A stretch of 64,000 bases of DNA from Mesostigma viride (taxonomy: Eukaryota > Streptophyta > Mesostigmatophyceae > Mesostigmatales > Mesostigmataceae): the NCBI GenBank assembly GCA_009746045.1, contig RPFO01000076.1, forward strand, positions 3,234,420 through 3,298,419, written 5' to 3'. Below are positions 42,036 through 53,996 of this stretch, piece by piece. The notes under the pieces were generated by a model, which had not been told where the DNA came from, did not search any database, and worked only from the letters and a program-made list of their open reading frames with translations. A program made the position numbers and the translations under genes. Position 1 is the first letter of the stretch. The number at the start of each line of letters is the position of its first letter.

Positions 42036-42889
42036 GTTTTGATAGAACAAACTTTGTCAGCCTACCATCCACGATGCGGCAAAAGCTCACCTTTTTTCTT
42101 TATGCGGGAAAATGAAGACCGATTGCCTTAATTGCTTGAAGACCGATTTCCTTTCGTTATGCACAGGTAGCAAAGCGATGTTGTAAAAAAGCAGGTAGCA
42201 TGCAAACGGTTGCAGCTGGTTACTATTAGCTATGGGGTCTCTCTGCGGCTGCGCTTCTTTTTCGATGGGCGATGGGACGGTCGCAATTCGCAAACCGGAC
42301 GCGGCGTTACAGGGCTGAACGGTATTGAAAAAATTGGAAACGTGGCATCCTCGTTCCTCCCCACGGAACTGAAAACTGGAAGCGCGGCGCTGGTGCAAAA
42401 GCTCGATCCCATCTTTTGGAACCAAGCTAGCGGATTGGACGACATCCAATATGCCGTCACCCGTGCTTGTGGCCGCAGGTATAAAAAGAGACGACCTCCA
42501 GCCCATTTACCTGGGAACATTCGGATGTTTGGCTGACATCGTTACCATGCAGAAATGTACAATGAGGTTCTGGGTTCGATTCCTGGTGTGGTCATGGAAA
42601 TAAATTTTTTTCTGCGCATCTACTGAAATCAGTCATAGAACCAAACGGTCACGCTGCAGCGAGATGCTATAGCCCTGGAGGCCGCTGATAAACCTGACAT
42701 CCGGTATGTCTTACTATCATAGATTGCCGAACTATATAATAATAATAGTCTATACCACTTTTTCTTGTAAATCATTTACTAAATAATGATTCTATATACT
42801 TTAACATACCATATTATTAAAGTATGTGGAATTAATCCATGCTATTCACAATATATTATAAAATCTTTTGCAAAATATACTGTAATTAG
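42036..42889. other. Noncoding region left of copy e; tRNA-like B box and a palindromic motif
   Basis: A palindrome relative (GGGGTCTCTCTGCGGCTG) at 42234-42251 suggests this belongs to the same transposon as the DDE gene to the right. A 108-codon ORF (42210-42536) is unrecognised and may be chance. GGTTCGATTCC at 42573-42583, followed by a T-run at 42605, resembles a Pol III B box and terminator. Confidence 0.35.
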
Positions 42890-42906
42890 TATATATATTT
42901 TCTGAT

Positions 42907-44557
42907 TGCTCCGGCTTTCCGCCCCAGCTCTTGGGCCGGGACGAGCGCCTCCATGGGTTGGATGTCCTCGGCGTTCCGGTTGGCGACCCCGCGTTTGTCA
43001 TCGATGCTCTGCGGGCCGCCCTCGAGGCACGCACTGAGGTACTGCCCTTGATTGCGCGCCTTCATGATTCGCAGACCAAGGGTCTGCTTCTGTGGTTTTG
43101 CGCTCACCCTCGCGTCGTTCACTGGCTCCGGGGCGCTCTTCCGTCTCAGGTCCGGCTGGCCGCCGAGGGCCACGACGAACGCATCCAGTCGGCCTTGGCG
43201 CAGCTGGTCCCGGGCCCCGACCTCCCGCCACATGCTATTCGCATTGCCTCCCTGCCTGCACGGATGGGTGGCTGCGGTCTGACTCGTGCCGCCCGGCTGG
43301 CCCCAGCAGCCTTTTTGGGCTCCGTCGCTCAGTCGTGGGCGGAAAGCTGCCGGCTCCTGCCCCTTTTGGCAACGGCAGCGCCTGACCTCCTGGACCCCAG
43401 CAGCCCTTTGCCCTTCGTCACCGCCATCCAGGAGGCCTATGCTGAGATCCAGCAGGCCTGTTCTCCCGTCCGTGCCGCTCAGGCGGTACAGCGCCACCTC
43501 CCTCGCGGCACTCCCTCGGTCGCCTCCGTTCAATCTCCCGCCGCATTCCCTGCTCGCGTCATCGATAAACACCAGAAAACCTACGCGGGTATTCTGCACA
43601 CGGCTGATTGGATTGCTCTTTTCGCGGACCTCAACGCCCAGGGACGTGCGTGGCTGTTCTCGCTTTCCTTGCGGAGTGTGGGCTCGGCGTACCTTCGTGC
43701 TCTTCCCATGGCCCCCCATTCGCCTTGGCTCCCAGCCACTACTCGGTGGCGCTCCGGCACCAGCTATTTGCCCCGCAGCCTCTTGTTCCGGCCGGGCGGC
43801 CTTGTGGTAGCTGTGGGCAGCCGCTGGATCCCACGGGGACTCACTACCTTGCCTGCATGGGGGGCCAACAGAATCAGAATTGGTATTTGTATTTGCACAC
43901 TGTCCTCCTGACGGTGGTGCTCGCCATGATTCGGTCGGTTTTCCCCCACGCGAACATCCGGTCCGAGGATGCGGATGGCGCTGCCTTCTATTCCCCCAAC
44001 CACCGGCCTGACATCGTGGTGCTGGACTTTGAGGGGGGTGGCCGGCATCTGCTTATTGACGTTTCGGTGGCGCGGCCCTTGGCTCTTAGCCACGTGGCTG
44101 GGGCCTCCCTCACGGCAGGTTACACGGCGGACCGGGCGGAGCGGGCCAAGCTCCTGGCCTACGGCGACGTCGGGCACCATCGTGTGGTGCCCTTTGTCCT
44201 GGAGGAGTTTGGGGCCATGGGGCCCCTGACCTCCGCCTTCTTCAAGGAGTGTTGCCGGCTCCGGGAGGACCGGCTGGACCTGGAGGGCCAGCGGGCCCCA
44301 TGGTCGGCGCGGACCTGGACGTCATATTGGCGTCAGCGCTTGTCGGTGGCGCTGACTCGGGCCATGGCGGACATCATGCTCCGCCGTACGCGGGCTGATT
44401 TTGCGGTGCAGCAGGGCTATTAGGTTCCTCCCGTTAGGCGTTTCCATTGGTCTTATCGTAGTATAGAGCTTTGACATGGCTCTGTATATAGGTTTATAGC
44501 TGGGCGTTTGCTTTGGTTTGAGTGATTTCACTCTGCTGTAAGTAATTATATTTTTAA
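42907..44557 (+). mobile_element. RLE non-LTR copy e (longest of the a-e family)
   Basis: Flanked by the 17-bp duplication TATATATATTTTCTGAT (42890-42906 and 44558-44574). It begins downstream of the YxDD box (LGRDERLHGLDVLGVPVGDP) and ends in TTTTTAA. It sits in what is probably the 5' part of the DDE transposon. Confidence 0.92.
42913..44423 (+). pseudogene. Partial ORF2 of copy e: thumb, CCHC finger, PD-(D/E)XK endonuclease
   Basis: The frame 42931-43911 covers the post-RT region (ARMGGCGLTRAARLAPAAFLGS). A C6 run at about 43712, where copy a has C7, causes a shift. The frame then continues to 44423 with CGSCGQPLDPTGTHYLAC, RPDIVVLDF, HLLIDVSV and AERAKLLAYG. The RT palm is missing through truncation. 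Confidence 0.85.
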
Positions 44558-44978
44558 TATATATATTTTCTGATAAACAATTTTATCAATGCTACTGTGT
44601 TATTTTTGTTATTCTCGCCATGCAGGTATCTGAGTGTTCTGGGAGAACTAATAAGAGAATGAGCCGCGAAGGTGAGGAAAACCTGAAATCTTTTCGTCCT
44701 TATTGGGGTCTCTCTGCAGCTAGACCATTTATAACCACAAGCAATAGCTTAAATTCAATGGTCTCGCTGCAGCTAGACCCTCTTTATGGTTGCTATAAAA
44801 TTAATGAATCAGAAGTCTGTGATTTAACAATCGCACGCCGCAATGAAGGGTCTAGCTGCAGCGAGACCCCAATCTTGGTCGGGGTATGCTAAGTTCACCA
44901 CATCAGGTAATCTTTTCGTCTAACGGAAAAAGCCCCTCTAAGGGTCTAGCTGCAGCTAGACCCCAATCGTGGTAAATA

Positions 44979-46542
44979 ATGATACACTTTCGAACTTTGT
45001 CTGTAATTGTCGCTTTTCCCAACGTTACTCGATTTGCATGGATTTCGTTATGCCGGTCGTCATGGCATGCAGCACGCGAACGGGTGGGAGTTTTCGCCCT
45101 TGCGTCCGGTCGTCCAGGATTCAGTGCAATTAAGTTGAACACCGGGACGAAGCAGCCAACTGGCGCAAAAAGGGTTTTCGGAGATGAGAACCAGAATCCA
45201 GCGCAGCCTGAAGCCAAGGAAGTCAAGCGGCCGGGAGAATACAAGAAATCAAAGAGGGTTATTGGGGAATATTTCGCTGACCAGGCGTTTGAAGCGGCTC
45301 AGGCGATGACAAAACCCGAGGGGCGGGGGCCGGCTTTCGACCAGATGATTGCTGGCTTTAACTCTAGGGCCGCTGAACTAGGTCACGGGCTGTATCATGA
45401 TGAGGCGAAAAAGCTTTACAAGCAGGAGCGGATGGCAGAACTGAACAGGTTCTGGGTGGCTCGGATTAACGGCTTTTTTGATGGTCTGACCAAAAGCGAC
45501 GCAGACAGAGACGTCAGGATGGTGCTGATGTCCACGCTTTACTGTGGTGACGACTTGGAGAAGGAGTTTTCGGCCGCGGAGTTGGAGAACCTGACGGGGA
45601 TGGACGCCAAGAAGATTCGCGGAATTCGCGCGATACGAAGGCAGCAGAAGTTGGACTACCTCAGACACGCGCAGGCTCGCAAGGGGCGCCCTTTGCCGCA
45701 ATTCGTGATTGACGCGATAGTGGACGCGTGGATGCACGATGATGAGTCGCGCGCCTCCTCCCAGATGAAGGATGTCAAGCGCACTTACAGCAGGGAGGGT
45801 CATGGCAATCGCGGGGTGCTCGTCGCCGTTGAGGGAGCGCGCTATTACATGACCTCCAAGGAGGACATGTACAATCACTTTCTCGAAAAGCACGCGTACT
45901 GGAACAAAAGGAGTGACCAGTATGATAAGGACGTGGGCATTCACGTGGGCTACACGACCTTCTGCAAATACGCGCCCGATTGCATCAAGGGCAAGTGGAA
46001 GGAGAGGAACCTGTGCGCGTGTGAGAAGCACGTCACCATGCAGTCGGCCATGGGGGCGTGGACCAAACACTGCAATGCGAACCACGGCAAGAACTGCAAG
46101 TGTGGCGCGGAGTGTGCGGGATGCTCCAAGTACAGACAGCCGGACGGTACTTGCGGAATGTGGAAAGCCATTCACTCGACGGACTGGATCAAGCACTTTC
46201 ACTGCCCGGTGTCCGCCGAGACTGACGGCAGGGATAACGGGCTGCGTGAAGGGGGCGGAATGGGCGGGGGGATGGAAGAGGGGGAGGGGGAAGATGAATG
46301 GCGGGGACGGGACCTGGAAGACCTCGACATTTCTGAGAGGCTGGTGGAGGACGAAGATGGGGTGCCGAGGACGGAGAGGGTTCACCGCATACTGAAGATG
46401 GCGTGTGTGGAGGGGTTCTGTCCTGAGGAATCATGCGGCATCCATAATAACTGGGTGCAGTGTGATCGGGACAAGAATTCCACGGAGATTCTGAATTGGT
46501 TCAAGTTCGAGATGGTGGAGCAGACTGTGACCCGAGGGGTGA
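44979..46542 (+). CDS. DDE transposase-like gene, exon A (Cys-rich N-terminal part)
   Basis: Open from 44979; the true start is unsettled, since KLNTGTKQPTGAKRVFGDEN from about 45135 looks like real protein while the first 50 residues look less so. It contains a long helical region (DADRDVRMVLMSTLYCGDD) and a Cys/His-rich block (CKYAPDC, CACEKH, CKCGAECAGCSKY, then CPEESCGIHNNWVQC), likely zinc-binding. The exon ends at CGAGGG|GTGAGG. Domain content and the following exon suggest a transposase of the type found as 'uncharacterised' proteins in many protist and animal genomes. The family name is not assigned. Confidence 0.6.
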
Positions 46543-46701
46543 GGGTGAGTAGGTTTCGATTTTATTTCTCCGTTAAAATGTTGTTGACTTTTTGTTTTTG
46601 TGACCTATAGCTGCAGCGAGACCCTTTGTGAGTTGCAGTTATCTGATCGAAATGCGATTTTATTGCAAATCGAAACTGTCTGCGGACCTTTGCGAAACAG
46701 G

Positions 46702-47479
46702 GCGAGACCGATGGCAGGGCGGCGAAGAAGGTGAAGCAGCCCGAGCAAGTCCAAATGAGGTCCACCCCAGCTGAGCTGCGGGACGAGATTCTTAAGAGGT
46801 GGGACAAGTTCACCGTGCACTGCTTTACGGCCTGGTCGCAGGCGGATACAATCAAGGATCGGGAGAAGAATCTGAGAGAGGGGGACGTGCTCGTGCACGG
46901 CGACTGGGCCGAGAACTACGAGAACAGCAGCTACGTCCAACTGCAGTCGCAGTACTTCCACAAGCGCAGCCACATCCTGATGCCCATGATCGTGCGTTAT
47001 CGGCTCAACGGCGAGCTGGAAAAGCGCGTCTTCTTTTTCCTGGGGGATTCCAGTATCAAGCGGGGCGAGCGCGCACTCGTATACGCTCTTCGCAAGATTC
47101 TGGAAACCCTGCGGGTAGAAGTAGGGGTAGAGGTGCGAAACCTGTACATGTGCTCGGACAACTGCGCGGTGCAGTTTAAGTCCAGGTACGTGATTAACCA
47201 GATTAACGGTCTGCTCATGGGGGATCCCGACCTGCAGGCCTTTGAGTTCCACTACATGGGGGAGCAGCATGGGAAGGGGGAGGTGGATGGTCAAGGAGCG
47301 AAGTGCAAGTGCGTCTTGAGGGAAATGCAGAGGATTCCCGAAAACCAGCACATACTTGAGACCCACCAGCTAGTCGCCTACTTGAACCAGAACTGGCAGG
47401 GCGGCAAGACATCGAGCAGGGAGTCGGCCCGCGCGCGGGCCGAGAACGTCACTCGCCACTTCTTCCTTTTACCCCCGGT
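46702..47479 (+). CDS. DDE transposase-like gene, exon B (catalytic core)
   Basis: Acceptor GCGAAACAG precedes the exon and GTACGG follows it. Candidate catalytic residues: D in VHGDWAENY, D in CSDNCAVQFK and E in HGKGEVDG, spaced D-84-D-40-E, an RNase H-fold transposase pattern. VFFFLGDSS and EFHYMGEQH are probable core strands. The intron after this exon holds the whole of element III plus palindromic repeats. Confidence 0.7.
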
Positions 47480-47737
47480 ACGGAATTTTGTGTTATTTCA
47501 GGTTTTAAGACGTCAACTGCCGCTGTTCTATAAAAATTCAAACCCAATAAAGGTATCTCTGCAGAGAGACCCTATCTACTGTCCATGGGTTGCTTTTCTT
47601 TTAGGTATGAAATTTCGCTTGTTCTTTCGGTATGAAGGGGTCTCTCTGCAGCTATACCCTGTGTCGAATTTCGATCACTTGATATCTTGTCGTACGTTGT
47701 TATTATGATTCGAATGGGGTCTCTCTGCAGCTATACC

Positions 47738-48353
47738 AGTTAACGTAAAGGATTTACGTTAGATGGATAGAGATTGTTACGCTCTTTCCAACGGCACCTT
47801 GAACGCCTCATTTGGTTAAGGAACGTAAAAGTTATGACGTTTCCTAGGCTGTGCCGACAGTACCCGGCGCGCCACTGTGGGCGCGTACGGACACAGGATG
47901 TACAAGTGTCACTTTGATAGTCCGCAGGACGTTGACAGGACTTGTACAGGACTTGATGGTCAATTGATAGGTAGGCGCACTGTAGCGCGCCAGGACCTAT
48001 GGGACAATTGATGCTGACTAGTGTACGGATAGGTCCACAGGACTAGCCGTATGGACAATTGATAGATCTGCGCGCCAAAGGCGTGCCAGAGTCTGTGTAA
48101 TCAATTGATTGACAGTTCAGCTGTGACAGTGCAGCTGAATACTTGGACGCGTCCCTAGCAAGCTATATGAGTGACTTGGTCACACCGGGACGCTAGTTCT
48201 TGCGTGCACGTTCTCTTGGCACTGCGACCCTGTCGTCTGTGCTGCGTGCAGTCTTGGAAGTGACGTGACTTACGTCTGTGTTTCCTGTTATTAATAAAGG
48301 CAACTTCCTGCAAGAACCATGGCGGAATTCGTGGCATTCTTACCCTCACAACT
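47738..48353 (+). repeat. Element III 5' LTR
   Basis: Starts AGTTAACG and ends CTCACAACT, so the ends AGTT/AACT are inverted repeats of each other. It contains four CAATTGAT motifs, CTATATGAG as a possible TATA box near 48163, and TTATTAATAAAGG as a possible poly(A) signal near 48290. The internal region starts CGTATTACACGC. Confidence 0.92.
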
Positions 48354-48377
48354 CGTATTACACGCTCTGTCAAAAAG

Positions 48378-49088
48378 ATGCCAAATTCGGAAGAATTTCG
48401 GATTCCGGACGATGAGGAAATAGCCGCTCCGCCGGCTGGTTCTTCGTCAAGACCGACGGTGCCGTCGTGGCAGCAATTGCTCGACGAAGTAACGGTCTCG
48501 CTCGACGAGCTTCATCGTCAGCAGCGTGCAGCTCACGCATTGCTCGGGGATAACCCCGAGGACCCCGATTTGCCAGCACTGGTGCCGGCAATCCGCAACC
48601 TGTTGGACCAGATTCGAAACATTTTATCGACATTTACGGTCCAGGTGCGGGGAGGTTTGCGGTCGGTGACCGAAGTCACGACTGCCATTGAGGAGTTGGA
48701 CAACGTCCTCTCTTCACTCACCGGTTACCAGAGAAACCTGCAAAACTGGGCATCGCTACGCACGGGGGGCGCGCCGGCGGTGTCGACAAATTTGTTTCAG
48801 GATCTCGCGCTGTTATCGCTGCTCACTCGCGGCGTACGCAGTCGTGAGCGCCAGGTTTTAATTAACCTGGTGGCATTTCTCGCCTCTGTGCGAGAGTGGA
48901 TTCCCGCGGGGTGGGAATTATTGACGATCTTTACACATCCTCTGCGCCTCGTCGCGCGTCGGCGCGTCGCAACTTACGCGGCGGGGAGCACGCCGGTTTT
49001 AATTCATACCGGTGCAGGTCCGGAGCTGGATATGGAGGATCGTGAGTTCGTATACACGTACTGCGACTTCAGGGGCCTTGACTACTAG
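48378..49088 (+). CDS. Element III extra ORF upstream of gag (ORF-A), intact
   Basis: 236 codons starting 24 nt after the LTR. Acidic N terminus (NSEEFRIPDDEE), then helical, possibly coiled-coil segments (WQQLLDEVTVSLDELHRQQ, AIRNLLDQIRNIL, AIEELDNVLSSL), and a more hydrophobic part (LVAFLASVREWIPAGWELL). No known domain was recognised. It does not resemble gag, env or the ORF-A of elements I and II beyond position. Being the first ORF of the transcript it should be well translated; gag would need re-initiation, an internal start, or splicing (TTTTCAG at about 49135 could be an acceptor). Confidence 0.7.
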   Translation: MPNSEEFRIPDDEEIAAPPAGSSSRPTVPSWQQLLDEVTVSLDELHRQQRAAHALLGDNPEDPDLPALVPAIRNLLDQIRNILSTFTVQVRGGLRSVTEVTTAIEELDNVLSSLTGYQRNLQNWASLRTGGAPAVSTNLFQDLALLSLLTRGVRSRERQVLINLVAFLASVREWIPAGWELLTIFTHPLRLVARRRVATYAAGSTPVLIHTGAGPELDMEDREFVYTYCDFRGLDY

Positions 49089-49258
49089 TCGGCCTAATTT
49101 TCTTTGCAGTACTCGTCGACATTTTTTTTGTCGAATTTTCAGCGGCAATTCGCGGGGGCGGCAGCGACACCGGCGCAGGCGGCAGTGGCGACACAAAAAT
49201 TTTGTACATATTTTCTGCTGCTTTGTTAAGGTGTTCTTTGAATAGCTGGTAGTGCAGG

Positions 49259-50373
49259 ATGGCTGAGGGACGCCGTAGCAAGGGTCCAGCCAGTGGGAAT
49301 AATAATGGGGGTGCTGGTAGTGGAACCGCTCACGTAGATGACGTGGGGCTTACCGGAGAGATTACCAACCTTCCTCACAATAATAATAATGCACAAGCTA
49401 TTCATGGCTTTGATCTTACCACACAGGGTCTTTTAATTGTCAATCAGTTGCAGCCTGTAACCTCAGACTCCAAGCCTAAGCAGGCTGAAGAGTTTGTGGA
49501 GGGATTGGAAGGGTTCCCTAGCTTGTACGGTGGTACAAATTACTATCAAATCTGGATAGGCAGTAGCACTTTTGGCAAGTGTACTGACCAGATTAAGGAC
49601 CTAACCAGGGAGTGCAAAAAGGCCAATAAGGCCTGGGCACTGTACGTGGCTGAGCTGAAGGAGCTGCTGGAGGACCAACGAAGAAGGTCGGCATCCATTG
49701 GCAGGACAAGTATCAAGGGTGGGAGGTCAAGGGGGACCTGATCCAGAACTTTCTCAACTATTGTAAGATGGTTGAGGAGGGCAGGGCTCACGGCTTTAAT
49801 GTCGCTGATAACATAGCCCTAACCAACTGGCTCAAGGTTTCTGGGCTGGATAAGGCGACACGTGGCTCCTTAAAAGTCATGTGTGCCCCACACTCTACCC
49901 TGAAGGCCTACAAGGTCATCATTAAACAAGCACTCGAGGCAGAGGAGCTGTTTGAGGGTGGAGTGCCAGCAGTGAAGGCTACCCAGGCAGGCGGGCGTAC
50001 CCAGGGTGGCTCCAAGACGTCTGAGGCTGACCGAAGCCAAGGAGGGCGTAGGGGCAACCATCACAAGCGCAAGGGAGATCATTCACCTGATTCTGACAGG
50101 AGGTCACACTCCAAGTCGGTGTTCAGGCGGGTGGGTGGTCAGCCCAAGCAGGGCAACGCGTCTGACAATGGGGGCAGTGGCCAGGGCAAGTCCAAGATAC
50201 AATGCTACCTGTGCAAGGGGTGGGGGCACATCAAGAAGGAGTGTCCCAGCTTCAAGAAGTCCCAGGGCCAGGGCAGCAACAAGAATAACAACAACAACAA
50301 GAAGAACAACAACAAGTCCCAGGCAGGCCAGCCTTCAAAGGGCAGTCAGCAAGAAGACAACAAGGAGCAGTGA
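49259..50373 (+). pseudogene. Element III gag with zinc knuckle (one frameshift)
   Basis: ATG 49259 (MAEGRRSKG) is open to 49741. A frame change near 49,680 links ELLEDQ to KKVGIHWQDKYQGWEVKGDL and continues to TGA 50371-50373. The C terminus has CYLCKGWGHIKKEC (CX2CX4HX4C) and an Asn/Lys-rich tail. The part near AHGFNVADN aligns with element II gag (KHGFNLTDR). A single indel is the only break. Confidence 0.75.
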
Positions 50374-50376
50374 CTG
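50371..50376 (+). promoter_or_regulatory. Candidate UGA readthrough site between gag and pol (element III)
   Basis: TGA CTG; the frame before and after is the same and stays open from 50374 to 52119. It parallels TGA CTT in element II. Confidence 0.5.
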
Positions 50377-53300
50377 TCTGAGGCAACCCCTACACACCTT
50401 AATTCACCCAAGGGGGAGGCCAGGTGCTCCAATGCAGATTTTATATCTGGGCAACAAGAGGGTGATCTCCAGGTTCAGTGTGGCCCCAGGTCACCTGGAG
50501 AGGTACAGGTTCCTATGAAGACGTCCTTGACAGCTGATGCAGCTGTAAGTATGTCTGACCCTATGCATCCTCGTGCTGGGCACGAGGGTGGACCTCTCAT
50601 TTTGAGAGAAACCAATGTACAACCACAGAGGGGTGTGAAGGCCTCTGGTGGTATGCATGTGGTCCCTGCTGGCGGTCCAGGTGTTGGGCATGAGCAGGGT
50701 GACTCAGGCTCTGAGTCAGAACAGGATGGAAGTCAGCATGGTGATGCTGGACAACCTGACAGCACAGTCCTGACTGTGCCAGGGACTGCTTCCTCTGTGT
50801 ACCAGGAGTTGGGTGCCCGAATCCACAACATGTTTGGGCATGCCACTTCTCTGTCAAACAACTTTGCCTTCCGTATGGGCAGGGCACCCCTTCTTAAGGC
50901 GTGTCAGCAAGCTGCCTCACGGTGTAAGTGCCAGTTGTCCTCCAACAAGCCCAGGAAATCACATGCCAAAGCTCTACCTCAGAGCATTGGTGATCTGCAG
51001 TGTGATATCCAACACATCAGGGGCATGCAACTGTTGGTGTGCGTGGACAGGTACACGAAATACAAGGTGCTGGAGCATTTACCTTCTATGAAGAACAGGT
51101 ACTTGCTGGCTGCCCTGCAGAATGTAAGAGCCAAGTTTCCTACCACAAGGATCCAGGTGGACATGCAGTTTCAGCATCTCAAGGGTGATCCTACCCTTCC
51201 TGAGTTGCTGGTTACACCTAGGGAGGCTCATGGGCAGCAGGGTGCTATCGAGAGGGCAATCCAGGAGGTCAAGAAATTGATCATCTCTGAAGACTGGGTA
51301 CCCTTGTCTGCACCTGCACTTGTCAGGAGTGCATGGCTGAGGAACGTGGAGCAGCAGCTGAACAGCAGGGTTAACTTCTACTATGATGGAGTTGCTGTCA
51401 GCCCAATGGGTCTATATCATGGCCTGTGCCCACCACATGTGCTGGAGGGCTGGAAACATGCTGCACATGTCACCTTTGCCAAGCTGAGGGAGAAGGACCG
51501 GGGTTGGAAGATGCTGGAGCCACAAGTGGGTCAGAAGGTCCTAGCTTGGAAGGAACCTAGCCTTTATGGCAAACGTGGTAGCTGGAGTCCTGGGGTGGTT
51601 ACCCAGGTTGATGAAGCTAGCCACGCATGCTTGGTCAGCATGGAGGACGAACCAAAGCATGTACACCGGCTGAGTTGGTCATATGTCAAGCCTAACCTGA
51701 TGAATGAGGGCAGTCAGGCACAAGGCTCACAGGATCTGCAGGATTTTCAGGTCCCAGGTGACATCACTGACGCAACGACCACATCTGTTGCAGGGGAATC
51801 TGTCAGCCCTGGCCAGGTTGCAGAGGTACTTGTTGAACAGGCTGCAAGGTCAACAGCTGGGGAGTCAACTGTCAAGCCCAAGGCACTAACCAAGCCCAGG
51901 GGGACAAGTTTGGCTGGATTGATTGGGGCTCTACAAAGGGCCAAGAAGCAGCCCAAGGTAGCCAAGCTCAGGTGGCATGGCAATCTGGGGCTGGACACTG
52001 CCTTAGAGGTAGACACTAATTCTCAGGTTCCATCATTGGGACCAGGGCTGCAGCAGGGTACAGCATGTCTGAACCCAGCTATCAGTTTGTGTCTGACTTC
52101 AGTGGCGGGGTACACGTGAAGGTACTGGGTGAGGTATTCATTCCTATCCTTGGACAGGACACTGCTTTTTGTGTCTTGGAGGGCTATCAAGGACCTGCTC
52201 TTCTGGGGCAGAATTTCCTATGCCAGGATGGGTAGTGATCACGTCCTCTCTCCTGACTAAGGAAGGGGCTGGTCAGGTCCCACTGATTAATTTCAGGACC
52301 ACTCACCTATCACGTGCAGTAACCAGGACGGTTAAGCGTGTGCAAGTGTGCCAGGGGCAGGAGCCCTTGGTTGATGACCTCATACTGCCAGCTGCTAGTC
52401 ATCCAAGCAGTTTGGGCATTGGTCCTCACTCACTTGCTGGACACAGCCCTATCAACTACCAAGGCCTGGTGAAGCTCATGTCCTCTCCCATTATGTGTCC
52501 CCAGGTCACACTGGGTCTGATTAAATCTGGGGAGGACTGGATCTCCAAGAAATGCGTGGAACCTGTCAATGACCTGCCTCCTGCACGACGTCTACTCAAG
52601 CTCAAGTTTGTCATCAAGATGAAGGAGGTGGACGGGGTCAAGGTACCACATGTCAGGCCAGTGCTGAATGAGTTCAAGGGTACTGGTGAGTGCACTGCTG
52701 AGGAGTTGTATACCCCTGGCATGCTGCATGATACTTGGAGGCTGCTGCTGTGTGTCTTTCTAGGCCTTCTCAACAAGGGCTTGGACTATGGCTCAGTGGT
52801 GATAGACTTCAAGAGGGCATTTCTGGAGGGTGATGCAGATGTGGCACAGGAAAAGTGGGAGGGCAAGACGCCTTTCTATGTTAGGGTGCCTGCTGTATGG
52901 AAAAGGGACATCCACACGGAGTTCCTTAAAATCCTCAAGGGCCTGGAGGGCCTGAGGTCAAGTCCAATAATCTGGAGGGAGACTCTCAACCGTTTCCTGA
53001 AGGAGCATTGCAACTTGAAGGTCTCTCCTGTAGACCCCTGTCTGTTTCTGGGGCAATGGGAAGGCCTGCCAGTGTATGCTTCGCTGCACGGGGATGACCT
53101 ACATCTGATAGCTCCCACGTCGTGGCTTAAGGAGCTGATCTCCATCATTAAGTCCAAGTTTCCTCTGGGTAGGGAGCAATGGCAGGTGGAGAATGAGCCT
53201 CTGCTGTTTGTGGGCATGGAGGCCACACTGGTGAAGAAGGGGGGAGTGGCGTATGCTGCTGGTGGGGGGCAATGACTATCAAGAGACCCTCATTAGCAAG

Positions 53301-53996
53301 CTTCCTCCAACCATCACACAGGCACTGTGTCCCATGGTGAGGGGCATGGTTGCTTGGGTGGCAGGCATTTCCAGGCCAGACCTTATGGTCATAGCCAGGT
53401 TGCCTGATGACATGCTGGTGGAGCTAGGGTCTGCCAAGGTGGCTGATCAGGTCAGGGCTTCATCTGGCATTCTGTTGTCTGCAGTGGATTTATCACAACC
53501 CATTTGCATGGAGCTGTATGTGGATAGCTCAATGGACAGCAGGCAGGTCTCCAAGGTCAGGGGCAGGGCTGCAGGGCTCTTTGTGCTCAGACAGGAAGGC
53601 CTGGGGAGTTTGGTGAGCTGGTTTAGTCGCCTGCACAAACGGGTGGCTGTCAGCAGTGATGTGGCAGAATGCAGGGCTATTTGTGAAGGCATTCACACAA
53701 GCCTTTATCTGAAGGAGTTGCTTCATCAGATGACTTCTAACACTCCTTGGCCACTTCAGGTTACCACTCTTCTAAAAACAGACTCCATGGGGATGGTGCA
53801 GTTTGTGCACAGGCAGATGGCCAGAAGTAGGGACTTGGATTATCTCCTTCTTAAGGAGTTGTCCTCCTTGGCCAATATTGAGCATATCCCTGGGGTTGAC
53901 AATCCTGCTGATGCTTTGACCAAGCTAGTGCAGAAGGCAGCAGTGCAATACAAGGTTCTTCAGTCTCTGATGGACCCATCTCAGCAAGCTGTCTAA
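50374..53996 (+). pseudogene. Element III pol: INT, retropepsin-like, RT, RNase H (frameshifted)
   Basis: 50374-52119 holds integrase: HNMFGH...CKC zinc site, GDLQCDIQHIRGMQ, IQVDMQF and GAIERAIQEVK. The retropepsin-like start VDTNSQV (D at nt 52012) is followed by a 1-nt deletion near 52028, then SIIG...LEGYQGPALLGQNFL in another frame, and a further shift near 52,225. RT at about 52240-53275 has VVIDFKRAFLEG and SLHGDD (HGDD 53087-53098). A G6 run near 53263 shifts frame to RNase H at 53253-53996 (VDSSMDSRQ, AECRAI, KTDSMGM, NPADALTK). Same architecture as element II. Confidence 0.88.

Larger units (their letters stand above)
44705..47737. repeat. Palindromic repeat family GGTCTCTCTGCAGCTATACC, left cluster
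   Basis: Copies at 44705, 44760, 44848, 44942, 46604, 47552, 47637 and 47716 share a CTGCAG centre with arms GGTCT..AGACC or GGTCT..ATACC. The 47637 and 47716 copies belong to a 79-bp tandem unit. They lie in introns and flanks of the DDE gene, not in exons. Confidence 0.85.

Noticed and set aside
42555-42610. A tRNA gene at the GGTTCGATTCC box
   Set aside because: Acceptor, D and anticodon stems could not be built, so only a B-box-like motif is reported.
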